64,000 nucleotides of DNA, from the NCBI GenBank assembly GCA_029168955.1, contig JAPDOI010001944.1, positions 54,364 through 118,363 of the forward strand, read 5' to 3'. Positions 22,731 to 33,397 of the stretch are shown here, piece after piece (positions within the stretch are counted from its first letter, which is position 1; the number at the start of each line of letters is the position of its first letter). The stretch comes from Aplectana chamaeleonis. Taxonomy: Eukaryota; Nematoda; Chromadorea; Rhabditida; Cosmocercidae. The position numbers and the translations under genes are program-made. The notes under the pieces are model-generated. The model searched no databases. It saw only the letters and a list, made by a program, of their open reading frames with translations, and had not been told where the DNA came from.

Positions 22731-22799
22731 GTTGAAGAAGCAATTGTAATTGATATTGAGCAGTGATATATCCTATCCTACTATATATAATTTGGCAAA

Positions 22800-22832
22800 T
22801 TTGTGTGTGCGTGTGTGTATGTATGTAGTATT
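22800..22832 (+). repeat. GT-rich tract before satellite array 1
   Basis: TGTGTGTGCGTGTGTGTATG and further GT/AT steps lie just outside the DIRS right end and about 90 bp before the first satellite units. A similar tract precedes arrays 2 and 3. Confidence 0.8.
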
Positions 22833-22917
22833 TGTGCGCTTCTCTGTGTGTTTGTTTGACCGTTTATTCGGCTTGACTTTCAAGGCGGGTAACCCTACGG
22901 GGATGGGCTTCGAAAAT

Positions 22918-25265
22918 GGGCAGGACGTAAGGGTCAGGGTGCAGGACCTTAGAAATGATGCGCAGTACATCATAGGAAGGGTACGGGACCCAAATGGTAG
23001 GGCGCCAGACGCCGTAGAAAGTGTGTGGGACCTAAGTTGAAGTGGACGCCATAGATAGTGTGCCGGACCCAAGTGGAAGTGCGCCGAAAGCAGTAGGACG
23101 TGTGCGGGATCCAAGTGGGAGTGCGCAGGACGCCGTAGAAGGTGTACGGGACCCAAGTGGGAGTGCGCTGGACGCCGTAGATAGTGTGCCGGACCCAAGT
23201 GGAAGTGCGCCGAACGCAGTAGGACGTGTGCGGAATCCAAGTGGGAGTGCGCATGACACCGTAGAAAGTGTACGGGACCCAAGTGGGAGTGCGATGGACG
23301 CCGTAGATAGTGTGCCGGACCCAAGTGGAAGTGCGCCGAACGCAGTAGGACGTGTGCGGGACCCGAGTGAGAGTGTGCCGGACGCCGTAGAAAGTGTGCG
23401 GGAACCAAGTGGGAGAGCATCGGACGCCGTAGGAAGTGTGCGGGATCTAAGTGGTAGTGCGCAGGACGCCGTTGGAAAGTGTGCGGGACCCAAGTGGGAG
23501 AGCGCCGGACGCCGTAGAAAGTGTGCGGGACCCAAGTGGGAGTGCGCCTAACGCCGTAGAAAGTGTGTGGGACCCAAGGGGAGTGCGCAGGACATCGTAG
23601 AAAGCGTGCGGCACCCAAAAGGGAGAGCGCCGGACGCCGTAGAAAGTGTGCGGGAACCAAGTGGGAGAGCATCGGACGCCGTAGGAAGTGTGCGGGATCT
23701 AAGTGGTAGTGCGCAGGACGCCGTAGAAAGTGTGCGGGACCCAAGTGGGAGAGCGCCGGACGCCGTAGAAAGTGTGCGGGACCCGAGTGAGAGTGTGCCG
23801 GATGCCGTAGAAAGTGTGCGGGAACCAAGTGGGAGAGCATCGGACGCCGTAGGAAGTGTGCGGGATCTAAGTGGTAGTGCGCAGGACGCCGTAGAAAGTG
23901 TGCGGGACCCAAGTGGGAGAGCGCCGGACGCCGTAGAAAGTGTGCGGGACCCAAGTGGGAGTGCGCCTAACGCCGTAGAAAGTGTGTGGGACCCAAGTGG
24001 GAGTGCGCAGGACGTCGTAGAAAGTGTGCGGCACCCAAAAGGGAGAGCGCCGGACGCCGTAGACAGTGTGCGGGACTCAGGGGAAGTGCGCATGACGCCG
24101 TAGAAAGTGGGCGGGACCTAAGTGGGAGTGCGCCGGACGCCGTAGAAAGTGTGCGGGACCCAAGTGGGAGTGCGCAGGACGTTGTAGAAAGTGTGCGGGA
24201 CCCAAGTGGGAGAGCGCCGGACGCCGTAGAAAGTGTGCGGGACCCGAGTGAGAGTGCGCCGAACGCCGTCGAAAGTGTGCGGGACCCGAGTGGGAGTGCG
24301 CCGGACGCCGTCGAAAGTGTGCGGTAACCAAGTGGGAGAGCACCGGACGCCGTAGAAAGTGTGCGGGACCCAAGTGGGAGTGCGCTGAACGCCGTGGAAA
24401 GTGTGCGGGACCCAAGTGGGAGTGCGCAGGACGCCGTAGAAAGTGTACGGAACCCAAGTGGGAATGCGCTGGACGCCGTAGATAGTGTGCCGGACCCAAG
24501 TGGAAGTGCGCCGAACGCCGCAGGAGGTGCGCGGAATCTAAGTGGGAGTGCACAGGACGCCGTAAAAAATGTGTTGGACCCATCTGCGAGTGCGCCAACC
24601 GCCGTAGAAAGTGTGCGGGAACCAAAGTGGGAGTGCGCCGAACGCCGTAGGAAGTGTGCGGGATCTAAGTGGTAGTGCGCAGGACGCCGTAGAAAGTGTG
24701 CGGGACCCAAGTGGGAGAGCGCCGGACGCCGTAGAAAGTGTGCGGGACCCAAGTGGGAGTGCGCCTAACGCCGTAGAAAGTGTGTGGGACCCAAGTGGGA
24801 GTGCGCAGGACGTCGTAGAAAGTGTGCGGCACCCAAAAGGGAGAGCGCCGGACGCCGTAGACAGTGTGCGGGACTCAGGGGAAGTGCGCATGACGCCGTA
24901 GAAAGTGGGCGGGACCCAAGTGGGAGTGCGCCGGACGCCGTAGAAAGTGTGCGGGACCCAAGTGGGAGTGCGCAGGACGCCGTAGGAAGTGTGCGGGACC
25001 CAAGTGGGAGAGCGCCGGACGCCGTAGAAAGTGTGCGGGACCCGAGTGAGAGTGCGCCGAACGCCGTCGAAAGTGTGCGGGACCCGAGTGAGAGTGCGCC
25101 GGACGCCGTCGAAAGTGTGGGGACAGAAGTGGGAGTGCGCCGGGCGCCGTATAAAATGTGGGAGACCCGAGGGAGAGTGCGCCGTAGGAAGTGTGTGAGA
25201 CTGAAGCGAGGGAGCGCCGAACGCCGTAGAAAACGTGTGAGGCTCAAGGGAGAGAGCGCAGAACT
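22918..25265 (+). repeat. 42-bp minisatellite array 1, about 55 units
   Basis: Units of 42 bp repeat head to tail, each made of two diverged 21-bp halves: GAAAGTGTGCGGGACCCAAG and GGAGTGCGCCGGACGCCGTA. Both edges are degenerate and the centre is homogeneous. Blocks of several units are duplicated; for example the run starting CTAACGCCG at 23968 recurs at 24769. Because 42 is a multiple of three, frames of 100 to 390 codons stay open on both strands. No start context, splice signal or domain supports coding. Confidence 0.95.
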
Positions 25266-25646
<381 letters not shown>

Positions 25647-25799
25647 CGGAAATTCGGTCAGTTTGTTTTCAGAAATGAAGTAATTCGGTTTGTTGTTATG
25701 ATGTGATGGCGTATACTGATAACACGATATCATCAGTTTCCTATGTAAAACGTTGCTGAGCACCTTCATGGGCGGCTGCATGTGCAGGAGCCCTGGGAA

Positions 25800-26175
25800 G
25801 GTAGAAGGGACTCAACTGGGAGTGCGCCGGGCGCCGAAACAAGTAGGCGCGACTCCACTAGGAGTGCGTCAATCGCAGGGGTATTGTGGGGGACCAACTG
25901 GGAGTGCGCCGAGCGCCGCGAAAAGTGTGTTGGACCCAACTGGGAGTGCGCCGAGCGCCGAGAAAAGTGTGTTGGACCCATGCGGGAGTGCGCCGAGGAA
26001 AGTGTGTTGGATCCAACTGGGAGTTCGCCGAGCGCCGTAGTAAGTGCACGGCACCCTACTGGGATTGCGCCGAGCGCCGGGTGAGGTGTGTTGTACCCAA
26101 CTGGGAAAGCGTGAAGAGCTGGGGAAAGTGTGCTGGACCCAACTGTGAGTGCGCCGACGCAGGAAAACGTGTGTG
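25800..26175 (+). repeat. 42-bp minisatellite array 2, diverged, about 9 units
   Basis: Units such as GTGTGTTGGACCCAACTGG plus GAGTGCGCCGAGCGCCG have the same 42-bp two-half structure as array 1 but a different consensus. Several are shortened, and the last (26100-26170) are strongly diverged. Confidence 0.9.
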
Positions 26176-26427
26176 GGATCGGATTGGGTTTCGAGGAACT
26201 ATAATAACAAAGTTCTCATTTGACAATGAGAATGTGATTTTATGCGTCAAAATACACGCCTACAAGTACGCCACGAAGCGGCGTGGGTGTGCACCTTGTA
26301 ATGTTGTATTTCGCTAGACAACGTAGTTGTCGACGTAAAATATTTATTATATGAACGGCGAGATATCAATTACAGACACCCACCCGTTCCCTTCCCTTTG
26401 CTTGTTTGCCTAATCCGTCTATTTTAG

Positions 26428-26507
26428 CAAGAATGTAAAGCAAGATCGGCAGCGTCGCGAGCCACGCAAGCCAGCTAAAGACGATGGGAGGAAGGACTTC
26501 AAGAAAG
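26428..26507 (+). CDS. Candidate basic host exon, unrecognised
   Basis: An 80-nt stretch lies between a good acceptor (CTATTTTAG) and a good donor (AAAG|GTAAAT). It encodes a strongly basic peptide, KNVKQDRQRREPRKPAKDDG and onward. Reading through the donor would reach a stop at 26558-26560. It sits between satellite arrays 2 and 3 on the same strand as the candidate terminal exon at 28365-28559, which has a similar Arg/Gln/Pro-rich make-up. The phases of the two do not join directly, so another exon or a different acceptor would be needed. A chance match between splice consensus and a short frame cannot be ruled out. Confidence 0.35.
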
Positions 26508-26563
26508 GTAAATTCAAGATTCAAGAAATAAAGCAATTATATCCCGATGTTTGTATGTAGCTA

Positions 26564-26578
26564 TGTGTGTGTGTGTGT
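26564..26578 (+). repeat. Short GT tract before satellite array 3
   Basis: GTGTGTGTGTGTGT follows TTTGTATGTAGCTAT and precedes GTGCGTTTCC, echoing the flank before array 1 (TATGTATGTAGTATTTGTGC). Confidence 0.75.
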
Positions 26579-26854
26579 AAGTGCGTTTCCATGCGGATCT
26601 CCGGAATGGCCGAGCAAAACAGGGATGAAATGGTACCAACATTTGGGTGGGTGGGGCATCCATCGATTACCAAAAAATCAGCCTGAATCACCTCTTGCGC
26701 CCCTCGGGGCAACCGAGTTTGTCCGTGGGGCGCACTTTTGGCCTTGGGTCATGAAACTTCTTTGAGTGGTGTAGCGCCAGAAAGACTAAGCTCTAATCAA
26801 GGCGACAGGTATTTAGTAGTGGTGGATGGGACGCCGTTCAGAACCGCCAGGGTT

Positions 26855-27555
26855 TGAGGAGTGTGCAGGACGTTATCGATAGTGTGCAGGACCCCAGTGG
26901 GAGTGTGCAGGACCCCAGTGGGAGTGTGCAGAACGTCGTAGAAAGTGTGCAGGACCCCTGTGGGAGTGTGCAGGACCCAAATGGGAGTGTGCAGGACGTC
27001 ATAGAAAGTGTGCAGGACCCCAGTGGAAGTGTGTAAGACCCCAGTGGGAGTGTGCAGAACCCCAGTGGTAGTGTGCAGAACGTCGTAGAAAGTGTGCAGG
27101 ATACCTGTGGGAGTGTGCAGGACCCAAATGGGAGTGTGCAGGACGTCATAGAAAGTGTGCAGGACCCCAGTGGAAGTGTGCAGTACCCCAGTGGGAACGT
27201 GCAGGACCCCAGTGGGAGTGTGCAGAACGTCGTAGAAAGTGTGCAGGACCCCTGTGGGAGTGTGCAGGACGTCGTAGAAAGTGTGCAGGACCACAGTGGA
27301 AGTGTGCAGAACGTCGTAGAAAGTGTGCAGGACCCCAGTGGGAGTGTGCAGGATCCGAATGGAAGTGTGCAGGACATCATAGAAAGTGCGCAGGTTCCCA
27401 TTAAGAATACGCAGGACGTCATGGAATAGGTGCAGTACCCCATTAGCGGTTTGCAGTACGTCGTGAAATGTGTTCAGGACCCATGTGGAAATGTGCAGGA
27501 CGTCATAGAAAGTTGGCAGGGCCGTAGGGGAAGTGTGCAGAACGTCATGAAGAAA
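26855..27555 (+). repeat. 21-bp minisatellite array 3, two unit types in irregular order
   Basis: Some thirty 21-bp units all begin GTGTGCAGGAC or a close variant. Type A ends CGTCGTAGAAA; type B ends CCCCAGTGGGA. From the left the order is A, BB, A, BB, A, BBB, A, BB, A, BBB, then mostly alternating A and B. The A and B endings match the two halves of the 42-bp unit in arrays 1 and 4. Units decay to the right of 27380. Confidence 0.93.
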
Positions 27556-27970
27556 GTAGAATTGAAACAGCGAGATTTTGTCAATTTTTCATGCGAAATC
27601 TTAGCCTTTGTGTAGGGAAGGAAACAGATAGGAAATCATGTATCTTGAGAAGCGTGCAACGCGTTTTGAGGAGCGCGCGAAACTCTTGAGGCACTTCCTC
27701 GCCAGTCTCACGAAACAAGCAGCAGCTCCACTTCCGCATCTTCTCTGTTCGTCACACATTACAACCGCTCAGTCATTTTGATTCACTAACTTCGATAAAC
27801 CAGTTTTAATTGTTTTGTTTGTTGAAAGTCTGAGCTTATCAAAATCTGCTTCACAAAAACATTAACATCCGCGGACATTTTTCTTTTATTGAGAACAAAG
27901 GCATGGTGTTGGTCAGCAAGGGAAACCACATCTAGAATGCGAGTGCTTTTTTCTTAACATGGCAGGGATA
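27556..27970. other. Right flank of array 3
   Basis: Words at 27760-27850 (CAACCGCTCAGTC, CACTAACTTCGAT, TATCAAAATCTGC) parallel those after array 1, so both arrays share flanking sequence on this side. Confidence 0.55.
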
Positions 27971-28264
27971 CAAGAACGTAAGTTAAGTGCGCCAGAACGG
28001 GGCTACCGTGATCTCAAGAATGATGTTATACAACCCCCATTCGGCTCTCGCAGACAAAATTGATGATACCCAATAGATAGAGTACAATATAAAAGAAGTG
28101 GAGAGCGGTGTGTCTTCATTCACACACCGTCCTTCTCCAGGGGTCAGCACCACCGGTTGTCAAGATGTAGTGAAAGTGGAGCCTAAACACAGAAAAATTC
28201 AGGGCCAACTCGAGTGAGATTACGGTAGCCCCTTTCTGGCGCACTTAACTTACGTTCTTGTTGA
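27971..28264. mobile_element. 294-bp inverted-repeat element with an 8-bp duplication
   Basis: Ends of about 45 bp begin CAAGAACGTAAGTTAAGTGC and are inverted at 28216-28260, with four extra bases (TTGA) on the right. CAGGGATA occurs directly outside both sides (27963-27970 and 28265-28272). No coding frame is present. An 8-bp duplication would fit hAT or P-type transposases. Confidence 0.8.
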
Positions 28265-28364
28265 CAGGGATAGTAAAGCGAGAATAATAGCTTGGGTACA
28301 TTACAGACGGAAGGGGTCGTAAATAAGATGCCGGTAGCCACCGACGATCTACCGCTGGCTTCTT

Positions 28365-28559
28365 ATGTTTTGCTTTTTAATCCCACATTTTCATACCCGA
28401 CGCCCTACTGTGAATGTGCGGCAGCCTGCTCCGCTCAGGAGAGTCCATAGGGACAGCAACTTTCGGATAGATGGAAGGCAGTCAACACCGTTTCGTCAGA
28501 ATAATCTGCCTCAGGATGCTAGCCCACGTGAAAGTTTTCTTGAGCGAAAACTTCGCTAG
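28365..28559 (+). CDS. Candidate terminal host exon with a polyadenylation signal
   Basis: A plus-strand frame ends at TAG 28557-28559, and AATAAA follows at 28571-28576, close enough to serve as the polyadenylation signal. The frame encodes an Arg/Gln/Pro/Asn-rich segment, including TVNVRQPAPLRRVHRDSNF and ASPRESFLERKLR, without membrane or cysteine features. Possible acceptors inside the frame are CTCCGCTCAG (28439) and GCGGCAG (28425). If real, it is the last exon of a plus-strand gene whose upstream introns would contain array 3 and the 294-bp element. The product was not recognised. Confidence 0.35.
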   Translation: MFCFLIPHFHTRRPTVNVRQPAPLRRVHRDSNFRIDGRQSTPFRQNNLPQDASPRESFLERKLR

Positions 28560-28570
28560 GTCTCGCTAGT

Positions 28571-28576
28571 AATAAA
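28571..28576 (+). terminator. Possible polyadenylation signal AATAAA
   Basis: AATAAA starts 12 nt after the stop codon of the candidate terminal exon. The same hexamer occurs by chance in AT-rich DNA, so it is supportive only. Confidence 0.35.
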
Positions 28577-28674
28577 TATTTTACGTCGACAGCTACGTTG
28601 TTTAGCAAAATATAACATTTTAGGATGATGAGAAGGGCAATTTAGAGCCTTAGTCGGTGCCAGGGCAGGGCGTA

Positions 28675-28795
28675 ATTACGAATTACGATTCACGATTTCC
28701 GAATTACGGGTGTTTTTGGCAAATGTTTTACGATTTACGATTTACGAATTTTGGCCATAAATCGTAACGAATCGTAACAAATCGTAAGAAATCGC
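28675..28795. repeat. Subterminal ACGAATTACGATT repeats, left end
   Basis: Short words ACGAATTACGATT, ACGATTTACGATTTACG and AATCGTAACGAATCGTAAC recur many times in both orientations. Comparable words lie at the other end (31980-32055) and in 47160-47220 and 48595-48700. Such subterminal repeats often serve as transposase binding sites. Confidence 0.8.
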
Positions 28796-29620
28796 GAAAA
28801 TGTTATTGAGGGAACAACTTAGGCCATTCGCGGCCGCGAGCCGCCTGACAGTTCGGCTCGTTCTCTCAATCGGCGATTCGGACTCTGTTGCTGTCAGGGA
28901 AATTTCTGTTCCTTCCCGAGCCACTGCTTTTGTTGTCCGGGCTCCTCCAGTTCGCCCGAACAGCAAAAGCAGTGGCCCGGAAATTGAGAGAATAAGCCAG
29001 ACTGTGAGGTGGTTCCAATTCCTTTCGGTGCAGCTCGAGAACCGCCTGAGGATGGAAATTTGCCTAAAGCACAGTAAATTTAACACTTTTTTGCATTCCT
29101 GGAATTTGATAATTCTTTCCGAATTCAATTTCGAAAACTTTCCCTAAAATTTCCAGCCGGGCGTAATCACCAGCAAAGGGGTCAGCTATGGCAAAATATA
29201 ATTCTTGATCACGAGGTTCCGATACGACCGCACGCTCCGCTTCTCACACCAGCCAGCTTAAACTTGTAATAGGGTTCCAAATCTGCTTTGATCCGTTAAC
29301 TACTCAGTTCGGTGGAGCCGAGATCAACAGTTATTCATCTCCAAGGAATGGGGGAGGGAAGGTATGCACTCCAATGTGGGCGGGGTCCTAGAGCGCATGG
29401 CGCGGCCACCTTCTCGTGGACCCCTTTCCCGTGGATAAGAGAGATGAATACGAGAAATAGTAACCATCTGGGCGGCAGTAGAGACGAAAAGGTAGTCAAT
29501 AGTTCGACGAATATCCAAGAAGAACGCATCGCAATGTAAAAGGGTCTCGTCCGCGAGAAGGTGCAAGCGCCCTGAGCTCTCAGGCCCCTCCCATTTGAGA
29601 GTGCCTTTTTGGGCGCACCC

Positions 29621-29729
29621 CAGAAGAGGCGGGAGAAGCGGAGGAGGAGCGAGGTGGGTGATTGAATGAGAAACGGCTAGCGTCTAACCACGCGCCTCGC
29701 TAATCTCCTGTTTCCTCCCGCCTCTTCTG
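29621..29729. repeat. Short inverted repeat inside the hAT-like element
   Basis: CAGAAGAGGCGGGA at 29621-29634 is complementary to TCCCGCCTCTTCTG ending at 29729. It could be a small inserted element; no target duplication was recognised. Confidence 0.5.
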
Positions 29730-30192
29730 CTGTGAGGAAACATTACGACCATCACACAGCTACGGTCTGCAGAAGCGGCTGTTTGCTACTGCGGACAGGA
29801 ATTCCACATCGATATGGACATTGAATGTGGGGCTGGACTCTAAAGATCTGATTGGCTAATGGAGCAAACAGATTGGAAGACAATACGCACTTTGTTGCAG
29901 AATTCCAAGGAAATCTCGAAAACAACCTTTGACACGCATCCATCTCCAGCTGGTCGAAAGTCACCAACAAAAAACTGGTATTTCATGAATTAAAATCTGC
30001 TGAGGGATCGAGAAATATTCCTCTAGCCTTAAAACACTATTCGACGCAGAGTTTTGGGCTTGCCCGAAATAACGTTTGATCGGTGTTTATCTTCAAAGGC
30101 AATTAAGCGCTGGGGAAAAGTGATAATTCTAAAATACGGTTAGGAACATTCTGACAAAAATATGGCTGCAAAGTCACCTAGGTATGTAAAAC

Positions 30193-30330
30193 CGGCATGG
30201 ATCCTAATGAGACTTTGCGTTCCCCATTGGAGGTTGGCGCAAAGTCGGTGCACCTATGTAATAGCATATGGCAACGAGTTTGCACCAACCTTCAATAGTG
30301 AACGCGAAGTCTCATTAGGATCCATGCCGA
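30193..30330. mobile_element. Palindromic 138-bp element
   Basis: The arms begin GGCATGGATCCTAATGAGAC and are inverted with few mismatches over about 50 bp. The core contains GTGCACCTATG. A similarly built palindrome lies at 39654-39791, sharing TTTGCGTTCC and TTGGCGCAAA words. Confidence 0.75.
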
Positions 30331-30576
30331 CGTTATGTACCTTTTCGAAAAAGGTGCTGAATGTTTTGAAATTGAGAATTCAAGAAAGTTCCAAGTGCAA
30401 AAGGAAAGAAAGCATAGGAATTATTCCTTCTTTAAATCGGAGATTTGGAGGGAGCCTACACCTTTTTGCATTTCGGATTCCTAAACAACCTTTATCTCTC
30501 GTACGGCTGTCTCCACCCCAGAAACCCTATGACTATGGAGAGGAACGCCTATAACGCCGTTTAGGATACCGCTTAA

Positions 30577-31061
30577 AGGCACAGTACACCCAGAAAATCG
30601 TTGTTCAGTTTTCATGCTTATATTGGAGGCGGTCACACGCTGATCACAGTGGTATCCTTGAAATCGTTCAAGACTCCCTACGAAAGGAGTTATGGCTCCT
30701 CAAAGAAGCCTCTTATTTGAGGGCGAAAAATTGGTGAACGAGATGTCATAGGCCTGTATTTCCTTTCATTCGCAATCGTTGAGAGAGCGAGCTAGGATTA
30801 TAGGAAGGGCCGGTATTGGACTCAACAACGTAGACTCGGTTGAAATTCATCCATCCCTCCAGCTGATATCGTGGTCGAAATTCAGGAAGGGTGTCAGGCC
30901 TGTGGTGGTGAGTGAAGGGGGTCGGGCCTGTGTTGGTCGCTTATATCTCGCTTATTCAGAGTGAATGATATCTCGCACTTGGCGCAATCGTTATACAGGA
31001 GGGGTGTACAACACAATCAAACGAAAATCACAAAATTCATGTCTGAGGGTGTACTGTGCCT
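30577..31061. mobile_element. TTAA element of the AGGCACAGTACACC group, copy B
   Basis: TTAA at 30573-30576 and 31062-31065. The ends AGGCACAGTACACCC and the complement of AGGCACAGTACACCC are perfect inverted repeats. The interior matches 39155-39639. Confidence 0.9.
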
Positions 31062-32265
31062 TTAACAATTATAGAGGGCAGACTCGATTTCTGCATCGAA
31101 AAGTGGTTTTGCGAATGGATATTTCCTCTGGAGGGGCCACCTTATACAAACAGCCTTTTCTTGACAGATATAGCCTGGAACCCTCGTACCGCATTTTTGT
31201 TCATCTCATTGTCAGTGTTTTCCTCCCTGACTTCCATTGAGTGATGACTGTTTATATTTTCAAATTCAGATATAGGGCAAAGCTGGCTTCATTTTCGTCT
31301 GATTAAGACGTTTCTGTCACACGTATGTACACTGAGAATTTCTTCGGGTACTGTTCAAAACAGCGTTGTTTTGATACCCAACACCAAACCTCCTTCGATA
31401 TGGAAACACTTTGGTGTACTGCAGTTCTCCCGTCGCAACGCGGCGAGTCAGGCGCGCGCGAGGGGTGGGATCGAAAAGCATTGTTCTACAGTTCTCGGGC
31501 GGCACAATTGGAGCGCGTCAGCGTGCACCTGAAGATTTTGATAACTACGAAACCATCATCGGGAGAGCTTCTGACCTCCCAGAAAAGTTTCTGAAAGTCA
31601 GAGTGATCGTTTTTATGAATTCCTACTAGTTTTTTCGTCATCAGTTCGTTTCGTGGTCATTATTTCCGCGCAGTAGTACGTAATTCCTATGGGTAAGCAA
31701 TGGATGAACGAAGCAGTAAATAGAAGCATTCACTAATTTATCAATCTGTTGGAATGGTCATCTGCGGTCAAGAATTGAATACACATTGCAGTGCTCGATA
31801 GCGTGCTCAGATTACAGTCATCACGAAATGTGAAACTCGTCCGAATCTCGCCGCGACGCGACAAGCCTGACCCTTATCGGGAGAACTGCTGGTCTCCCGA
31901 AACACTTGATCACTGAAGTACTGAGGTGTTTCTACATCGAATGGTGTTGGCTATGTGTGGGCTTATTACTCATCATCAGTTACGAATTACGAATTACGAT
32001 TTACGAATTACGAGGAATTTTAAGAAGTACGAATTACGATTTACGAAATTGCAAAATTCAGTTACGCACAGCCCTGGTCGGTGCGAAGGTTAAAGTCTTG
32101 AAAAAATTGTCAGTAGGCTGTAGTGTGTCATAAAGTGCGCAAATACAGTGCGCAGCGCTATGCGTACGGTGAAGCGATCTGCGAATCGGGGAGCGGGCAT
32201 TGCTCACCCATCGATGAGCGTCGCGTGCGGCAGGAAAGACAGTGACGCGAGATCCCAGCATTTAA

Positions 32266-32850
32266 AGGCATTGTACGCGCTGAAAACCATGTCTCGTTTT
32301 TGTAAAGTTAGCGAAAAACCCCTTCGAAAACGTCAACTTTTCAAGAAAGGACCGTTTTAAAAACCTTCTGCGAATCGTTTGAAATTCGCGCCGGCATCGA
32401 CTCGGGATAGTTACGCGGATGGCGCAAGGAGCAGTTCTACAATTTGTCCATTGGCGCAGCGTTGGAAACGATTCGCCGACGGCTACAATGCACTGACTGC
32501 ACTGACTTGCACTGACTAACAAAAATACTCACCTGGGCTCTGCACATCGTCCTCGCTCGTTGTGTGACGAGAAATTTCCAGTCGATAATGCTACTTTCGT
32601 CCGACGGTGCGTCAGCGTACAGAGGCATGCCCTGTACTTAGCGACGCGACGTTCTGCTCAAATATTGCGAAAGTGCCAAATGACTGACGGAAGGGCCGGC
32701 CCCTTTTGACGGAATTCCTTACTTTCCACTTCCTCTATGCTCACAATGGTAGGTTTTTGAGCAGCCAAGCTCGTTGTACGTTCTCAAAGGGGCCCGAGGA
32801 AGGGATTGAGCATAAAAAATGGAAAATGGATTTCAGCGCGTACGATGCCT
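32266..32850. mobile_element. TTAA element with AGGCATTGTACGCGC ends
   Basis: TTAA at 32262-32265 and 32851-32854. The left end AGGCATTGTACGCGCTGAAA pairs with the right-end complement AGGCATCGTACGCGCTGAAA. No coding frame. Same end motif as the other TTAA groups but a different interior. Confidence 0.88.
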
Positions 32851-32920
32851 TTAAGTGAAATCAAGTTAACGGCATAATATGGAGCCTCGTTTACTTGCTG
32901 CATTAATTTTATGTCACTAA

Positions 32921-33217
32921 TCATAACCGTTTTTCGTATATGATACTGAATACTCTTCCACACGATGACGGGTTGTCTCCGTTCCCAGCGTGTGCGAAAG
33001 TCACCGGACCGTAACGCGTGCGCGAACAGGTGAGCAATGTCATGGAACCCTGCAAATCAAGTATGAAACTTTTGTGTTCAATCATGATCCCATCATTATG
33101 CCCTTGAACAGCTGCATCCACCGCAAACCTAAATCTGTTTTCAGACTCCAAAAAGTTGAATTCAAGGTGAGCTGTCAAAAAGGGCTCTAAAACGCGTGAA
33201 ATCGTCGCTGCATGCAT
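32921..33217 (-). CDS. Candidate host exon, unrecognised
   Basis: A 98-codon minus-strand frame has ordinary amino-acid composition, with segments such as FRFAVDAAVQGHNDGIMIEH and GPVTFAHAGNGDNPSSCGRV, and ends at a stop near 32921. TTTTAG acceptor-like sites lie just upstream on the minus strand, but no exon of compatible phase could be joined with certainty. It lies downstream of the candidate exon at 34436-34620 on the same strand; the element at 33398-34313 would then be intronic. The family was not recognised. Confidence 0.25.
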   Translation of the reverse strand: MHAATISRVLEPFLTAHLEFNFLESENRFRFAVDAAVQGHNDGIMIEHKSFILDLQGSMTLLTCSRTRYGPVTFAHAGNGDNPSSCGRVFSIIYEKRL

Positions 33218-33397
33218 TCTGACTAAAACCTACGAGCGGTATTGTAGCTCGTAACTTTTGCTATGGACGGAGTCTAAAACATCACAGCGCAGCGAAGCGG
33301 TGTGGGTGTTTTCGCTGGTATAGAAATATGTATCATGAGAAATATGTAACAAGATCTGAAAGTGTAAACAAGATTAGATATCGTACGGCTCCTTGTA

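Larger units (their letters stand above)
14566..22778 (+). mobile_element. DIRS-type tyrosine-recombinase retrotransposon, decayed and nested
   Basis: Inverted terminal repeats of about 42 bp pair 14566-14607 with 22736-22778; their shared core reads ATTGATATTGAGCAGTG on the right. Between them lie, in order, a gag-like region, reverse transcriptase, RNase H plus a trailing domain typical of DIRS polyproteins, and a tyrosine recombinase. That order with inverted ends is diagnostic for DIRS-like elements, which integrate through a circular intermediate without an integrase. The element's own length is about 4.9 kb after removing the insertion at 18643-21936. Stop codons, two frameshifts, the insertion and a lost catalytic tyrosine make it inactive. 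Confidence 0.9.
28661..32076. mobile_element. hAT-like nonautonomous element, 3.4 kb
   Basis: A perfect 8-bp duplication, GTCGGTGC, flanks the element (28653-28660 and 32077-32084). The ends read CAGGGCAGGGCGTAAT and the complement of CAGGGCTGTGCGTAAC, followed inside by many ACGAATTACGATT words. Eight-bp duplications with CAGGG ends fit the hAT superfamily. Its right terminal 180 bp, reversed, match the left part of 47147-48710, including a shared GAAACACCTCAG word. No transposase frame is visible. It holds a palindromic element at 30193 and a TTAA element at 30577. Confidence 0.88.

Noticed and set aside
14566..22778. An active DIRS retrotransposon
   Set aside because: It has stops in the gag and reverse-transcriptase regions, two frameshifts, a 3.3-kb insertion and a changed catalytic tyrosine.
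22918..25265. CRISPR-like array
   Set aside because: Units are contiguous 42-bp tandem copies with no unique spacers, and the genome is eukaryotic.
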